Below are positions 25,751-37,680 of a stretch of DNA of 64,000 bases, piece by piece. Below the pieces are notes generated by a model. The model was not told the origin of the DNA, made no database searches, and was given only the letters and a program-made list of their open reading frames with translations. The position numbers were made by a program, and so were the translations under genes. This stretch comes from Ilex aquifolium (taxonomy: Eukaryota; Streptophyta; Magnoliopsida; Aquifoliales; Aquifoliaceae). How positions within the stretch are numbered: position 1 is the stretch's first letter; each line of letters opens with the position of its first letter. The stretch lies in NCBI GenBank assembly GCA_951799425.1, contig OX637395.1:10064951-10128950 (forward strand), read 5' to 3'.

Positions 25751-28274
25751 TGTAAAACCCTCATCTATTTTCGTAATATTTTAGAGCGCTAATAAACTTC
25801 ACAATCACTAAATGATACAATATCCAAATAATAAATAAACTCTGATACCAATTTCATATACATTTCAAACATGTACTTCTAGATTATTATAACTTACACA
25901 TCTCAGATATAATACTCTTTCAACTCAACCCTTATAATATAATACATTTTCAAATCTTCACTAAAGAAAACAAAGAACACATCGACAGATTGAACATTCG
26001 CGGACTTCCTCGCCACCTACTAATCTGAAAAAAGGGAAATAATGAAGAGTGAGCATCACAGCTCAGTATAGTAACTCAAATTCCAAATAAACGAGTTTGA
26101 AAATAACATAATTTAACATGATTGAGCAATATCAAAACAGTTCATTCCATACATAAGTAATATAGCATAAAACATTGAACGAAAACATTTAAGTTGAAAA
26201 CAACAATACGATCACAGCATCAATAAAGTGCTGTACCGATGGGTGGTTATCCTAATAGACCATTCAGGGTCTATAAAAATACATGATCCAACCTTTTGGG
26301 GGACTTTCACCCCGAGGAAGATACGCTATCTAGTACAATTCAGTACCCAAGTCCGAAGACCAATTGGGTCACCCAGGCATTTACGAACTCAATGAGAAAC
26401 CCTCTACAGCCTCAAACTGGAACATAAACCCTCCGCCACTCGACTGTTGCGCACTTACATTTAATTCCAAAAGGATCCCAGAGTTTCATTCAATATAAAC
26501 AATACGATCATTACGACCATTTGTGTGAACCACATTCAAAAAGCTTGATCTAGGTTCGGATCCAAGTCAATATTCAAAACACCCAATCATATATTTCAAA
26601 ACATGCTCAAGAATCATAAATAATATATGAAATAATTTAGAAACAAGGTGAAAAAAAATCGCATGTTCTGGAATTGAGAAACCCTACCCGCTCGGTATTT
26701 TGATCTGAAATAGCCAAAAATTAAACAACGTTATTTTTTGATGAAATTTAATACACATTCTAAATTAACCTACCTAAAAATGAATATAAAATTTATTTTC
26801 TCAAAATCACCCAAAAAATCATTCAAATTGGCCCTGGAGGTCAAAATAATTATTTTACTCCTCATTTTGATCCGGCCATCGGATCGATTTGAAATTTTAG
26901 TGGGATCTCCGCACGGATGTTATGGAACTTTTGACACTAACCAGAGGTCAATCGGACGTTAGACGAGCCCACAATTTCCATCAGAGTCCACTGGTGTCCC
27001 CCTCCCCATTTCATCTTCAACCTTTAATCACTTTGACTTTTATCCCAAGTGCAGAATTTTCTGCTCAACCACCCCACTTTGACCCCATAGTTTTCACACT
27101 ACAGGACACCATTTCCTTTGATTTCAACACTCACATACTTTTTGGACAACCTAGTTTCAATCCCTCCTAGAGTCAACCGTCCAATTTAACTCTAACCTCA
27201 TCAAATTATTGGTCAAAATTGGCCAAAAATCATTTTTTAAACACAAGGACAGACATACAACTGCCCGTTTCACTCCCAAAATGACCTCTAAATCCAATTC
27301 CAAGGCCGGAAATGGATTCCTTGATTCCAAATTAGCTAAACCCAACCCCCTTTCGAAGCTTAAATAAGTTTTTATCAAAATCAAATTTTCACTTCTTCAA
27401 ACCCTCACGCCACGGTTACACAACCATACACCACGGCAAACCTTCTTATCACCACCAATCACTCCCAAATCCACCCGAGAATACAACCATCATAATCAAT
27501 TAACTCAGAACATGCAGAAAAGCAAAACCCATTTCACCAAACCCTTAAACCAGAAATTTTAAACATCAAATTCATGCATCTACGGCTAACCAAATTAAAA
27601 ACTAATAACATAAACGAATTCCTAGCATCCTAATTAAACAAGAAGTATACCTCAAATCATTTGAACACCCCTATGTAGAAAACCCGAAATTCAAGTTTAA
27701 TATTTTTTCTCTCTAAACTTCTTTCTTCATTTTCTCTCCCCTCCAATGAATTTTCTTCGCTTCTATACCTCCTAAAAACTGAGTCAACACCCCCCAAGCA
27801 GCTGGCTGTTGCTCATGCAGCAGAGAAACCTCCACGGCTGCCAGCAAGTACCATGGGAGGTGTTTGTCACCACCAATGGCAATATTGTAATTTCTTTATT
27901 TTTACCAATTTTGAAAATTAATTAAAAATAATATTTTTTTTCAAAATTACATATATATTAAATCAAGCATTAGAAACTTCTCCGTTAAATTTTTGGACAT
28001 CAAATTGATCTCCAATTTGATCCATTAATGCAACTCCTGCATTCTTTACTCACCAATACGCATTACTCTTACTTCGCCCATTTGAACTTCCCGGCTCATT
28101 TCCTCTTCACTAACCATATTCCTACACCTAGTTGACTTTCTAACCATCTCCAAAACATCAGCGTACCACTCTAGAATCATTAGTTCATAGTCCAGCTATC
28201 GGTACTTCGAACCCCTAACCGCGCACACTTAAATTCTGATCTGATTTCTAATTTTCGAATACCAGGTCGTTACA
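25751..28274 (-). repeat. Solo gypsy LTR
   Basis: 2524 bp, flanked by CTTAT at 25746-25750 and 28275-28279. On the - strand it begins tgtaacgacctgg and ends gggttttaca, ends typical of plant Ty3/gypsy LTRs. No internal element sequence or second LTR follows, so it is probably the product of LTR-LTR recombination. A tctgatacca string (PBS-like) at 25842-25851 lies about 95 bp inside the end and may be chance. It sits in the copia LTR of 14911-28609. Confidence 0.75.
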
Positions 28275-28609
28275 CTTATGTAATATCATACAACACATTA
28301 TAACACTTTGCCACTTACACCATATATTTGAGAGTTCAGCCCAAAGATGGGTGTTTCTATGCGGTGCTTTGGACTTAACTACTTGTGCAGAGTTGGTTAA
28401 AGTCATACGACAGAGCTGTCAGACTCTTGTATCCTCGAGGGGACAAGTCATATGAGAATGTCTACTGCATTGGATTAGGGCTTTGCCATCCGTAGAGGAT
28501 TTAAATCTCCATAAAGAGAGCGAGATACCTGCGCCTCAGCCTAACTTGTTTCGTATCAAGTTTTATTATTTTTATACTTTGCTTCTCAATTTATGCAATT
28601 ACACCAACA

Positions 28610-29359
28610 ATTTAACCATTCATATTTATGCGGTAAAAAAATAATGCTAAAATGAAAAAAATTAAGACATAATAATGTTGCGTTAATATAGAGCTTGTTT
28701 TAAAATAATACATAAATAAAATTCTAAAGTCTATGTTAAAGTTCAGTTTGACTATCATTTTTAATTTTGATTTAAAAAATTTGTTTAATCAATATGCATG
28801 CTCGATCAAAGTCATTTTTTTTCCTTTGATCTCAAAGCTGCTCATGACGATTAGGGCTCTTTGCCGGTAGATTTAAGTGGAGGTGTCTTGTTTAGTTTGT
28901 TTGGCCTGCTTTATTGTACCGGTAAGTCCTGCCTATCAATGCAATAGCTTCGGAGCAAGCTATGTGTTCCCGGAATAAAGTGGCGACTGCTGTAGTATCG
29001 GAGTCTTTCGCCTACCTCCCGAATATTCCGACTTGCAACCGACTTGCAACCATCAATGTCCGCCTTCTTGTACTCTCTGGGTTTCTCAGCCAAGCTAATA
29101 AGCAATTCCGCTCCTTGAGATGGTTTTACCACTTATAGGAATGTTCTTCAATAGCGCATCAAATGCGTGCAATAAAGCAGAGCTAGAAGGAATGAATTCT
29201 TGTTAACACCACATCATGTGGTCTTTTAGTTGATTTCACTTATTGTTCATTCTAAATAAAATATGAGAAAACTGTCAAAAAAATACAGGTAGAGGTTCTT
29301 TTAAGTCAATAGATCCAAACATATTTGTTTTTAAGACCTAAAGGCCACACTATAGTAAA
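28610..29359. other. Intergenic DNA with a GC-richer patch
   Basis: 28610-28860 is AT-rich without recognised features. About 28880-29130 is clearly richer in GC than its surroundings. On the - strand it reads open for 73 codons from 29132 to 28911, with a segment GAELLISLAEKPREYKKAD that looks protein-like. I do not recognise the family. A 12-base tandem duplication (ccgacttgcaac) is inside. It could be an exon fragment of a host gene or an organelle-derived insertion. No start context or splice signals support an active gene. Confidence 0.35.
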
Positions 29360-29523
29360 GAGCAATACTACTGGGATATAATTTAAGGACATAATTTGGA
29401 GACTTAATGATTGTGGTCATTAGATTGTAGGTCCCAACGTTAAATTATCACTGGGTCCTAACACTACCAATCTAATGATCATAATGCATTATGTCCCTAA
29501 ATTATGTCCCAATAGCATTAGTG
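29360..29523. mobile_element. 164-bp MITE with 10-bp direct flanks
   Basis: ctatagtaaa flanks it at 29350-29359 and 29524-29533. The ends are inverted: gagcaatactactgggatat on the left and cactaatgctattgggacat as the complement of the right. Pairing continues inward through a tcattagatt block, so the whole unit can fold on itself. The class (hAT or MULE) cannot be decided from the flank length alone. Confidence 0.65.
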
Positions 29524-29884
29524 CTATAGTAAATATTGATTATCTAGTTCAAACTAACAACAACTATTGCTTTTTAATGCCAAAATACCCTTGAAGAAAT
29601 ATTCACGTTTAACCATTGCTTGGAGCAGATGACTTCTTCTTTCCTCTATTCTTATCTTTTTGTCTCACTTCTCTTTTCTCTATGTTTCCCACGAAGATCT
29701 TTACCTATGACTATGGATAGCTTTGACTCGTACTAAAACTTGTCGAAAAAATTGTTTTCAGAGGACATCTCTTTTTCCCTCTTTATCTATCTTTCACTCT
29801 CTATGTCGTCCTTTTTTTTTTTTTTTGTTCATTCATGCTGGGCTTCGTCATGCAATGACTCTCTTATTGACTTGTATAATTTTA

Positions 29885-29985
29885 CATTTTTCAGGTAATC
29901 ATTACCTGAGGATAGCAGTTGGTCTAAAAGTCATATAGCCCGCTGTTGGACCGTTAGATCGAGGGTTCAAACCTCACCAACCCCT
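29885..29985 (+). repeat. tRNA-derived SINE-like unit
   Basis: A box A-like gatagcagttggtctaaaag (29911-29930) and a box B ggttcaaacc (29964-29973) inside a small T-arm (gagg gttcaaa cctc) resemble the internal Pol III promoter of a Ser/Leu-type tRNA. No cloverleaf forms, so it is not a working tRNA gene. A T-run follows at about 29984. Extent is uncertain. Confidence 0.45.
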
Positions 29986-30219
29986 TTTTCTGTAATAGTT
30001 TCAAATAAGGGTACACAATACGAAAATACGACTCGAAATCAACCCGTGTATGACACGATTGTTAACATGAATAATAAATGGGTTGAGTTTGTGTCAAATA
30101 CGACAACACAAAATTGACACGATTAATACGTTTAAGTAGTATCATAAGAATAAAATATCAAATTTTTATTATATTTTATCAAGTAGTGACCTAATTCGTT
30201 TACAAAGCAAAGATACTTT

Positions 30220-30509
30220 TGTTGCAAATATTACATTATATATATTCTATATACATAATTGTATATATTATATATATTGTATATAAATGTGGATGATCTC
30301 TAACCTACCAATTAAATAGGTATTAGTATGTGCCTCTATAACCTCCACCCAAAGTTAATATTGTATTTGATGACCATTATGATTTGAAGCCTATAAAATG
30401 AGGTCTTCACCACATTGAGAAATATATAAGTTGAGAAGTTATTTCTCTAGCATATATATATTCTCTATATTCTCTTTTTAGTCTATATAAGTCTCTTACT
30501 TTTACAATA
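30220..30509 (+). repeat. 5' LTR of the copia element
   Basis: 290 bp, tgttgcaaatattacatt to cttttacaata. A TATA-like cctataaaatgagg block is near 30390. It matches the outer parts of 35117-35695. Confidence 0.8.
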
Positions 30510-33500
30510 CGTTATCAGCACGAATAACTCAAGTATTGTTCAAGCGAATTTGAGGAAAGTGCCACATTTCTATTCTCTTCAGGCTTAAGAATTTCAAGTA
30601 AATTTTTTTAAGAGAATCAAAATTTTCTTTTCTATAACTCTCCATGCACAAAATAAAAGAAGTTTGATTACAAGTTTTGACCCTCTTGAAGAGTATTTGG
30701 TCTCCATATTATTGCCTCCAGAAGAGGGAGTGATAAATTATTATATATTATTCTCTTAGCTAGTCACCCATGATATTATGAGTCAAAACCACTTATATGA
30801 GATCCTTGAAGATATCCACTTTGATCCTATGAATTTTAGAAATTATATATATTGACAAAAACATAATGAATTGGTTGCCAGAAGCAACAATTATTCATTG
30901 TCAGAAGCAGAATGAATCCATTGCCATAAGTTATGCTAAATTCACTGTCCGAAACAAAATGAATCATGTATTGAAAAGTATGAATTCGTGACAGTTTGAT
31001 ACTATAGATCTTGAAGATACAATTGAAGAAGGAAATTAAGCATCCCTAAAGGATCACATAAATACAATCATTATCTTTCACCACCATATTCTTGAAGAAT
31101 AAATTTGATATTTTTTTGGTAAAATACGCACGTATCAATTAGAAGAGATATGAGTTCCTGAAGATCCTAATTCTCCCAAACGCTTGATGCACCTGAGATT
31201 GTAAGATCCGAACATACTTGCAATTATGTGAGAAAAAAAATTCCTGAAGATATATGTTCGAAAAATAATAAATCAAATTTTATGAATCGAATGTGCTCCT
31301 ATAGTAGCACATCAAGAGGGTAGATCCACAATGGATTGATATCATGTGGTTGGAAATAAAATAATAATTTTATGCTTTTGAGAAAATTGTCAATCTCATC
31401 TAACCAAACGTACATCATTCACTAAAGAGAACGTGTTTAAACAGTTACGAAGAAAAAAATAGATTGATCTTGAAGAACTAATTCCTATACATTATGTTGT
31501 CTCTTGTACTTGCTATATTTTCTTGGATTTATATTTTCTTACATCATAGTGTCTTGTACTTTATACATTTATGTGAATATGGACATAACCTCAGTGGCTT
31601 GGTAGAAATAGTTACCTAAAAACTTATGGTCATAATACTTAAAATAGTAATACTAGAATGAAAGTTCCGAAAGAACCAATATTATGTTGCTAAGAAAGAA
31701 CTCTATCTTGATGATGTTTTGTAGGACAAGAAGAAATCTATTATCAAATTTTAAAAGCATACATCATAATTGATATCACATTATACTTTTTATTATTTCA
31801 AGTTAGAAACTTATGTTAGAGAAACTTTTTGGTTTTTATATGGAGTTATATTATATGCTTGTAAGAATAATTGAACTACATATTGTGATGCACCTGAAGT
31901 ACTAATACCCAAAAAAATTTAAGTTTTGGCAAACTTATCTTAGACATCCAAGATCAACTTTAAATCATTGTGCATACACGAGACCATTAACTAGAATATT
32001 ATTTTGGCAAATGATTATTCATCCCTTGATATATGGTGAAATTATTTACATGTTCAATGTTGACATTTGTCGATTACTATTGTTAATGAGTGTGTGTGTC
32101 TGTGTATATATATATATATGCAATGACCATGAGTCTTAGTATGCATAAATCACCAATATATGTAGATTTGCTAACGAATGCATTATAACTCATGTTGAAA
32201 TATGTTTCCATGTGTTGAATATATATGTGCTTTTATTAAAGTAAATCAAGTTCATTAACTCATTTATTGTTATGTGCTATTTCAATTGAGTTTTGCAAAC
32301 TCTAAAAATATCTTAGTTTATTTAGTCAAGTTAAATCTTGTTTCAAGTCTTAGTCACTTAAGTTAATACTATTAGAAAAGAACAGTTACAAGAGGTAACT
32401 TGTTTTTGAAACTCTATTTGAAAGAATACTCTAAGTATCAATTGTGTGAAATTTATTATAGTGTTACATTTCATGTGTATTTTTAATTTGACAATTTTTA
32501 GCCTTCAATGCTTAATAGAGTATTTGCAATACATTATATCTTAGTAAAAGGGAAGATTATTATTCTATTATAGCATATGAATATATGAGATAAATATCTT
32601 TTTTCGTGTATAAAATATTGTCAAATGAATTTATCTAGATTACGCAAGAGGAAGAAATAATGAAAAATACTTCGAAAGTTGGTACTCTTAAAAAGATCAA
32701 AGAAAAATATACAATGAAAGTTGTATAAAGAATGACACTCCCGAAGAGGCCACATCCACAAAACAAATAAAATAATCAATCTAAGTTTTTTTTGTATAAA
32801 CACCCCCAGAAGAGAAGTCTCTTGAAGAGAAATCTTATGCAGAGACAAAGGTACCTAAAAATAATGAGATATCAAGAAGTTATGTACGTACACAAGAAAA
32901 ATGAGACACTCTTCCCGCCCTTAGGGGGAGGAAAACTATCGCCTGAAGAACAGCGTGAACTTTCTTACACGCTTGAAGCGTGGTCATTTCATAGGTTCAA
33001 AAGATTTAGCTTCTGAAGGGCAACTGCATACAACTCAAGAAAAAGTTGCTAAAATAGAAAATGAAAATGCACCCACATCATCTCAAATAATAACCCCTGA
33101 AGAGAAAAAGTACCTAAAGAGATACAAACTCCTGTAGGGATACATATCTTTACAAAATGAAGAAATTTCTATTAAGTATACATACATAGATAAGGTGTGG
33201 GATCGCACAAAAATGATCATCAATGATATAGTAGCTACTGAAATGTAAAATAGTGATGATCTTGAACCATGCACAATATATGACATAGAAATGATTGGTT
33301 AAAGTGGAAGAAAGAAATTCACTTGAGCCTATTAACAAAATACAAAAATATTGGACCCGCAGTCCAATATACCTGAAAATGTAAATGTAGACCAATAGTT
33401 CTAAAACATCGAAAGTTGATAAATTGGACCCGTAATCCAACAGTTTAAGATGTAAATCCTATTGTATATAAGTGTATATTAGTAAAAAGTAAATATGCGA

Positions 33501-35116
33501 CACATAGTACATTTAGTAACTCAAGGGTTCCTATAGAGAATCGGGATTGATTACGAAAAAATATACTCACTAATAATGGATGCAATTACATTTTGGTATC
33601 TTATTAGTCTAGCAGTCTTAGAATGGTTCGACATGCGTCTTATGGACGTTGTTACTTCATATTTATACGGAAAGTTAAATACTGATATTTATATGAAAAT
33701 CGCTAAAAGATTACAATTACCTAAAGCAAACACGTTAAAATCACAAAACATGTACTCAATTAAGCTGAGACGATCCTTATATGGATTGAAATAATATGGA
33801 AGAATGTGGTATAACTGTCTCAATATTTATTAAAAAAAAATCAGAATATGGATTTGACATCATTGTAATATATGTTGATGATGTTAACCTGATTGGAACT
33901 CCTGAAGAATTGATAAAAGCTGTTGGACATTTGAAAAAGAAATTTTTTTTCATATCTAGGAAAAACAATATACTATCTCGACCTGCAGATCGAGCATACG
34001 TTAAACGGAATTTTTGTCCATCAAATAACCTACCTGAAGCGATTTAATATGGATAAAATATATCCGTTAAGTATTCCAATGGTCGTCTGATCTCTTGATG
34101 TTAATAAGAAGATCTTTCGTCCTAAAGAGAAAAATAAAATGCTTGTTGGTCTTGAAGTATCATACCTAAGTGCAATTGGTGCTTTGTTATTCTTAGCACA
34201 ATGTACTAGGTCTGATATAACATTTGCAATCAATTTGTTGGCAAGATTTAGTTTTGCACCAACTCGACGACATTGAAATAGTGTAAAACATGTCCTACGT
34301 TACCTTCGTGGAACAGATTTGGGCTTGTTATACTCAAAGTAATCAGCCAATGGGCCACAGTTAGTCGGATATGCAGATTATGGATACTTATCAGATCCCC
34401 ACAAGGCTTGTTCACAAACTAGGTATTTTTTCACATGTACTGACACAACGATCTCATGACGATCTACTAAGCAAACTTTGATTGTTACATCTTCCAATCA
34501 TTTTGAGATATTTGCACTCCATGAAGCGAGTCGTGAATATGTGTGGCTAAGGTCCATAGTTCATCACATCCGAGATATTTGCAAGCTTCCTTTGATTAGA
34601 AATTCACCAACAACCTTATATGAAGATAATGTTGCTTGCATTACACAAATTAAAGGAGGGTTTATCAAAGGTGATGGAACCAAGAATATTTCGCCAAAGT
34701 CTTCTACACTCATGAACTCCAGCAAATTCATGAAATTAAAGTAAAACAGATATGATATAGTGACAATCTTGCAAATTTATTCACCAAAGCGTTACCATCA
34801 TCAACATTCAAAAAATTGATATGGCATTGGAATGCGTCGAGTTTATGGCCAATCCAATTGATTTCTTATCAGGGGGAGTATCCACATCAAAATATAGGAC
34901 ATATGCACATTGTACTCTCTTTCCTTCGTCTAGGTTTTGTCCTATTGGGTTTTCCTAACAAGGTTTTAATGAGGCAATATTAGTGCGTCCAATGCTATTC
35001 TAAGATTCATTTGGATATGTACTTTTTTTCCTTCGCTGGGTTTTTTCCCACAGGGTTTTCCTAGCAAGGTTTAAACGAGACATATTATTTTAGCATAGTA
35101 GTCATCCAAGGGAGAG

Positions 35117-35405
35117 TGTTGTAAATATTACATTATATATATTCTATATACATCTATATAGTAAATCAGATAGGTGTTTGAACTTATGGGGGGTATATTT
35201 TTCCCCCCAAATTTCACACATCCAATACACACTTTCCCCCCCAAATTTCAGAAACCCAACACACGCACTCTAGAACACACAACTGCATATAAATACATAC
35301 ACTCCAACACACACATTCCAATGCATGCACAATTTAATAATTCAGTGTACAGTGACTTTAGTCACGGGGTGTCGCTAGTTATTGTATATATTACATATAT
35401 AATGC

Positions 35406-35486
<81 letters not shown>

Positions 35487-35695
35487 GATGACTTCTAACC
35501 TACCAATTAAATATGTATTGGTATGTGACTCTATAACCTCCACCCAGAATTAATTTTGTATTCGATGACCATTATGATTTCAAGCCTATAAAAGGAGGTC
35601 TTCACCACATTGAGAAATGTACAAGTTGAGAAGTTATTTCTCTAACATATATATACTCTCTTTGCAGTTTATATAATTCTCTTATTTTTACAACA
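35117..35695 (+). repeat. 3' LTR of the copia element, enlarged
   Basis: Starts tgttgtaaatattacatt and ends ttttacaaca. It is about twice as long as its partner because of unrelated sequence at about 35160-35400 (with a gtgactttagtcac palindrome) followed by a long TA tract. The last 210 bp align well with the 5' LTR. Confidence 0.8.
35408..35482. repeat. (TA)n microsatellite
   Basis: About 37 uninterrupted TA units inside the copia 3' LTR. Confidence 0.95.
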
Positions 35696-35974
35696 ACTTT
35701 TACTCATTTTTATTATTATATTTATTAAGTTAATTTATAGTTTATAAAAAAAGTATGAGCATAGGTTCGATTAAGTTATAATGAAATTTTAGACATAAAA
35801 TTGAGTGTTAAATTTTTTATTCACAGATTATACAAGTCAACACGAAAACAACCCAAAAATAAATAGATCGACATAACACGATATACAATTAGTTAAACAG
35901 GTTGGATTAAGATTGACTAATTTTCAACACGAACACAACACAATACAACATAATTGCACCCCTAATTTCAAATA

Positions 35975-37304
35975 GTGACAAAAAAAAAAAAAAAGAAGGA
36001 GGTAATCACTACTTTCCTATTCATGATTTCACGTAGAAAACTAGTTTGGTGAACTTTTCCATTAAAGGGTCTGGAAGGTCATCTTTTATTTATTGAGGAT
36101 TCATCTATTTGGATGGGTAAAACTGTTTTTTTTTTTTCGTTCTAGCTATTCTACAACAGATTTAGCTGATGGTTGGTTAAATTGTCACATTTGTCTTTTG
36201 CCATACAAGGGAAGTGAAAAATATATATGTATTTTCATGATGTTTTGTGTGTAATTTTACTCAGTGATGGTTTACACAGATGAACAAGTTTCATTGTTCT
36301 TAATTTTGTGATGATAATTTGCAGTTGAAAATATTTATTTGATTCTCCTAAACAATAAAATTAGAGAGTGAAATACATAACGTACTGTAAAATGAAGTCA
36401 TACAATGAAAAATATAGGTTCACTTGGGGTAACCCGTGCCTGAAAACACGGTGCAATGTGAATGATTTTGAGAGGGATGTTGGTAGCCGTTAGATGAGTC
36501 TATTTGAAACCGTCGGATGGACTTAATGAAGTCTGACCTGTTTTATATTATAGATTGAAAGGATATAAAAAATTATAGGTAAACAGTGAAATTGGACAGT
36601 GCTTTGACAATAAAATTCTTATTGGCTTGATGGTTGGGTTATTTCATTGTCCAATTTTAGATATTGAAATTGGATAGTAAAATTCATACTCTAAAACTAT
36701 CTTATTTTTGTCCACTTTCTACAAATTTTTCAATGAGTGAATTATCCAAAACGACCCTATTTCTTCTCACTCTCAATCTCTCTACAAATTTCTTATTATA
36801 GTGAATTTTTACTCATAGACCAATTTTAATTTTCAATTTTAGTGAAATTTTCTTTTCACTATCACAATTCAAACAGTGAAATATTGGAAATGAAAAATAA
36901 CCAATTTCACTATTTGGGAAAAAAAAATTAGGTGTATTTCACGGTCAAATTTGCAAAAATTGATATGTAATCTAATTAAACTCCCATAATTAAGCATAAT
37001 TGCTTCTCAATTCAAGTTAACTTTCTTAATTAAGTTACTAAAATCTAATCAACTCTATTAATGATGCATAATTTATTCTTAAATTTAATTAAATATTAAT
37101 TAATTTGTTTTTTCATAAATCAAGACAAAATCTCATTAATCCCATTAATTAGGTCAATTATGTCTCACTAAAAAGGAAGCAACGAGATTTTGATTTGGTT
37201 ATCCCCCCCCCCCCCCCCCCCCCCCCAACATGGAAAGAAATGATCTTGCATCCTTCGAAAATTCCGGGCTAAGAGCCTCAATTGATCTATATGACAAATT
37301 CTCC
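35975..37304. other. Intergenic DNA, no gene seen
   Basis: AT-rich sequence with no credible reading frame. About 36570-36900 has several cagtgaaatt/ccaattttag words in both orientations and may be a worn MITE, but no clean ends were found. A run of 24 C lies at 37203-37226. Confidence 0.5.
37203..37226. repeat. Poly-C run (24)
   Basis: Uninterrupted C run; its length in the assembly may be imprecise. Confidence 0.9.
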
Positions 37305-37565
37305 TCAAAAGAATCGTAGGTCAACTCCGTCAAAAGACGACTCAATCTCCTCACCATAGTCTAAGCCAGGATCGTCAAAAGCTTCAACTAACTCATTTAA
37401 TTCAATTCCATTTGTCCAAGTCAATGAAAATTTTTCTTCCCGACTAACTAGTTCACAACACAAGGGCAATTCGCGACTAACTAGTTCACAACACAAGGGC
37501 AAATCGCGGCTCAAATTGTGTTTGTCACCACAAAGAAAAAAATTTAAACCATAAAAGATTACCAT
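37305..37565 (-). pseudogene. Possible gene fragment, unknown
   Basis: An 86-codon open frame ending in an acidic stretch (DDPGLDYGEEIESSFDG). It contains a 36-bp in-frame tandem duplication giving two copies of a LPLCCELVSRE segment. I recognise no family, and no promoter, splice site or conserved motif supports it. It may be a piece of a host gene or chance. Confidence 0.2.
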
Positions 37566-37680
37566 TATTAATTCAAAAATTGACCAAGTCTCCTAACTTT
37601 TTTGTCAAAATTTTCATTCAAAAAACTGTTGTTAATGACAAACATATCAGTCGGTTGCCATAACAAATCCCTTGAAGGCA

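Larger units (their letters stand above)
14911..28609 (+). repeat. Copia LTR interrupted by two separate insertions
   Basis: Three pieces can be placed in one LTR: 14911-15190, 25617-25750 and 28280-28609, about 740 bp after removing inserts and target duplications. It starts tgttg and ends caaca, the usual inverted ends of copia LTRs. A TATA-like cctataaataag block lies at 25710-25722. The first gap holds the MULE at 15191-25616, the second the solo gypsy LTR at 25751-28274. Both inserts have matching target duplications, which supports the joins. The right end at 28609 rests only on the caaca end. Confidence 0.6.
30220..35695 (+). mobile_element. Degenerate Ty1/copia element
   Basis: 5476 bp with target duplication ACTTT at 30215-30219 and 35696-35700. 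Parts: LTR 30220-30509, PBS region cgttatcagcacga just after it, degenerate gag-pol with a recognisable RT block near 33640-33960 (IYVDDVNLIGT) and RNase H near 34460-34740 (LYEDNVACITQIKGGFIKGD), polypurine tracts near 34871 and 35110, LTR 35117-35695. Both LTRs hold the cctataaaa(t/g)gaggtcttc promoter block. It is heavily broken, many times, and looks old. Confidence 0.85.
30008..35965. mobile_element. Small 9-bp-duplication element split by a copia insertion
   Basis: tttcaaata at 29999-30007 and 35966-35974 flanks two outer pieces, 30008-30219 and 35701-35965, about 477 bp together. The ends are only loosely inverted (agggtacacaat against ttaggggtgcaatt). Both pieces contain repeated acgacac/aacacgacac-like words, as in many plant MITEs. 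The gap is the copia element at 30220-35695 with its own ACTTT duplication. Confidence 0.6.

Noticed and set aside
25842-25851. tctgatacca as a PBS marking an internal region
   Set aside because: The flanking CTTAT duplications place it about 95 bp inside a solo LTR rather than at an LTR edge.
35174-35491. 105-codon frame ending in an IY repeat
   Set aside because: The end is a translated TA microsatellite and the rest lies in a copia LTR.
37203-37226. Poly-C and poly-G runs (also 46577-46597 and 52364-52384) as functional G-quadruplex sites
   Set aside because: Simple homopolymers in repeats or introns whose assembled length may be unreliable; nothing else supports a role.
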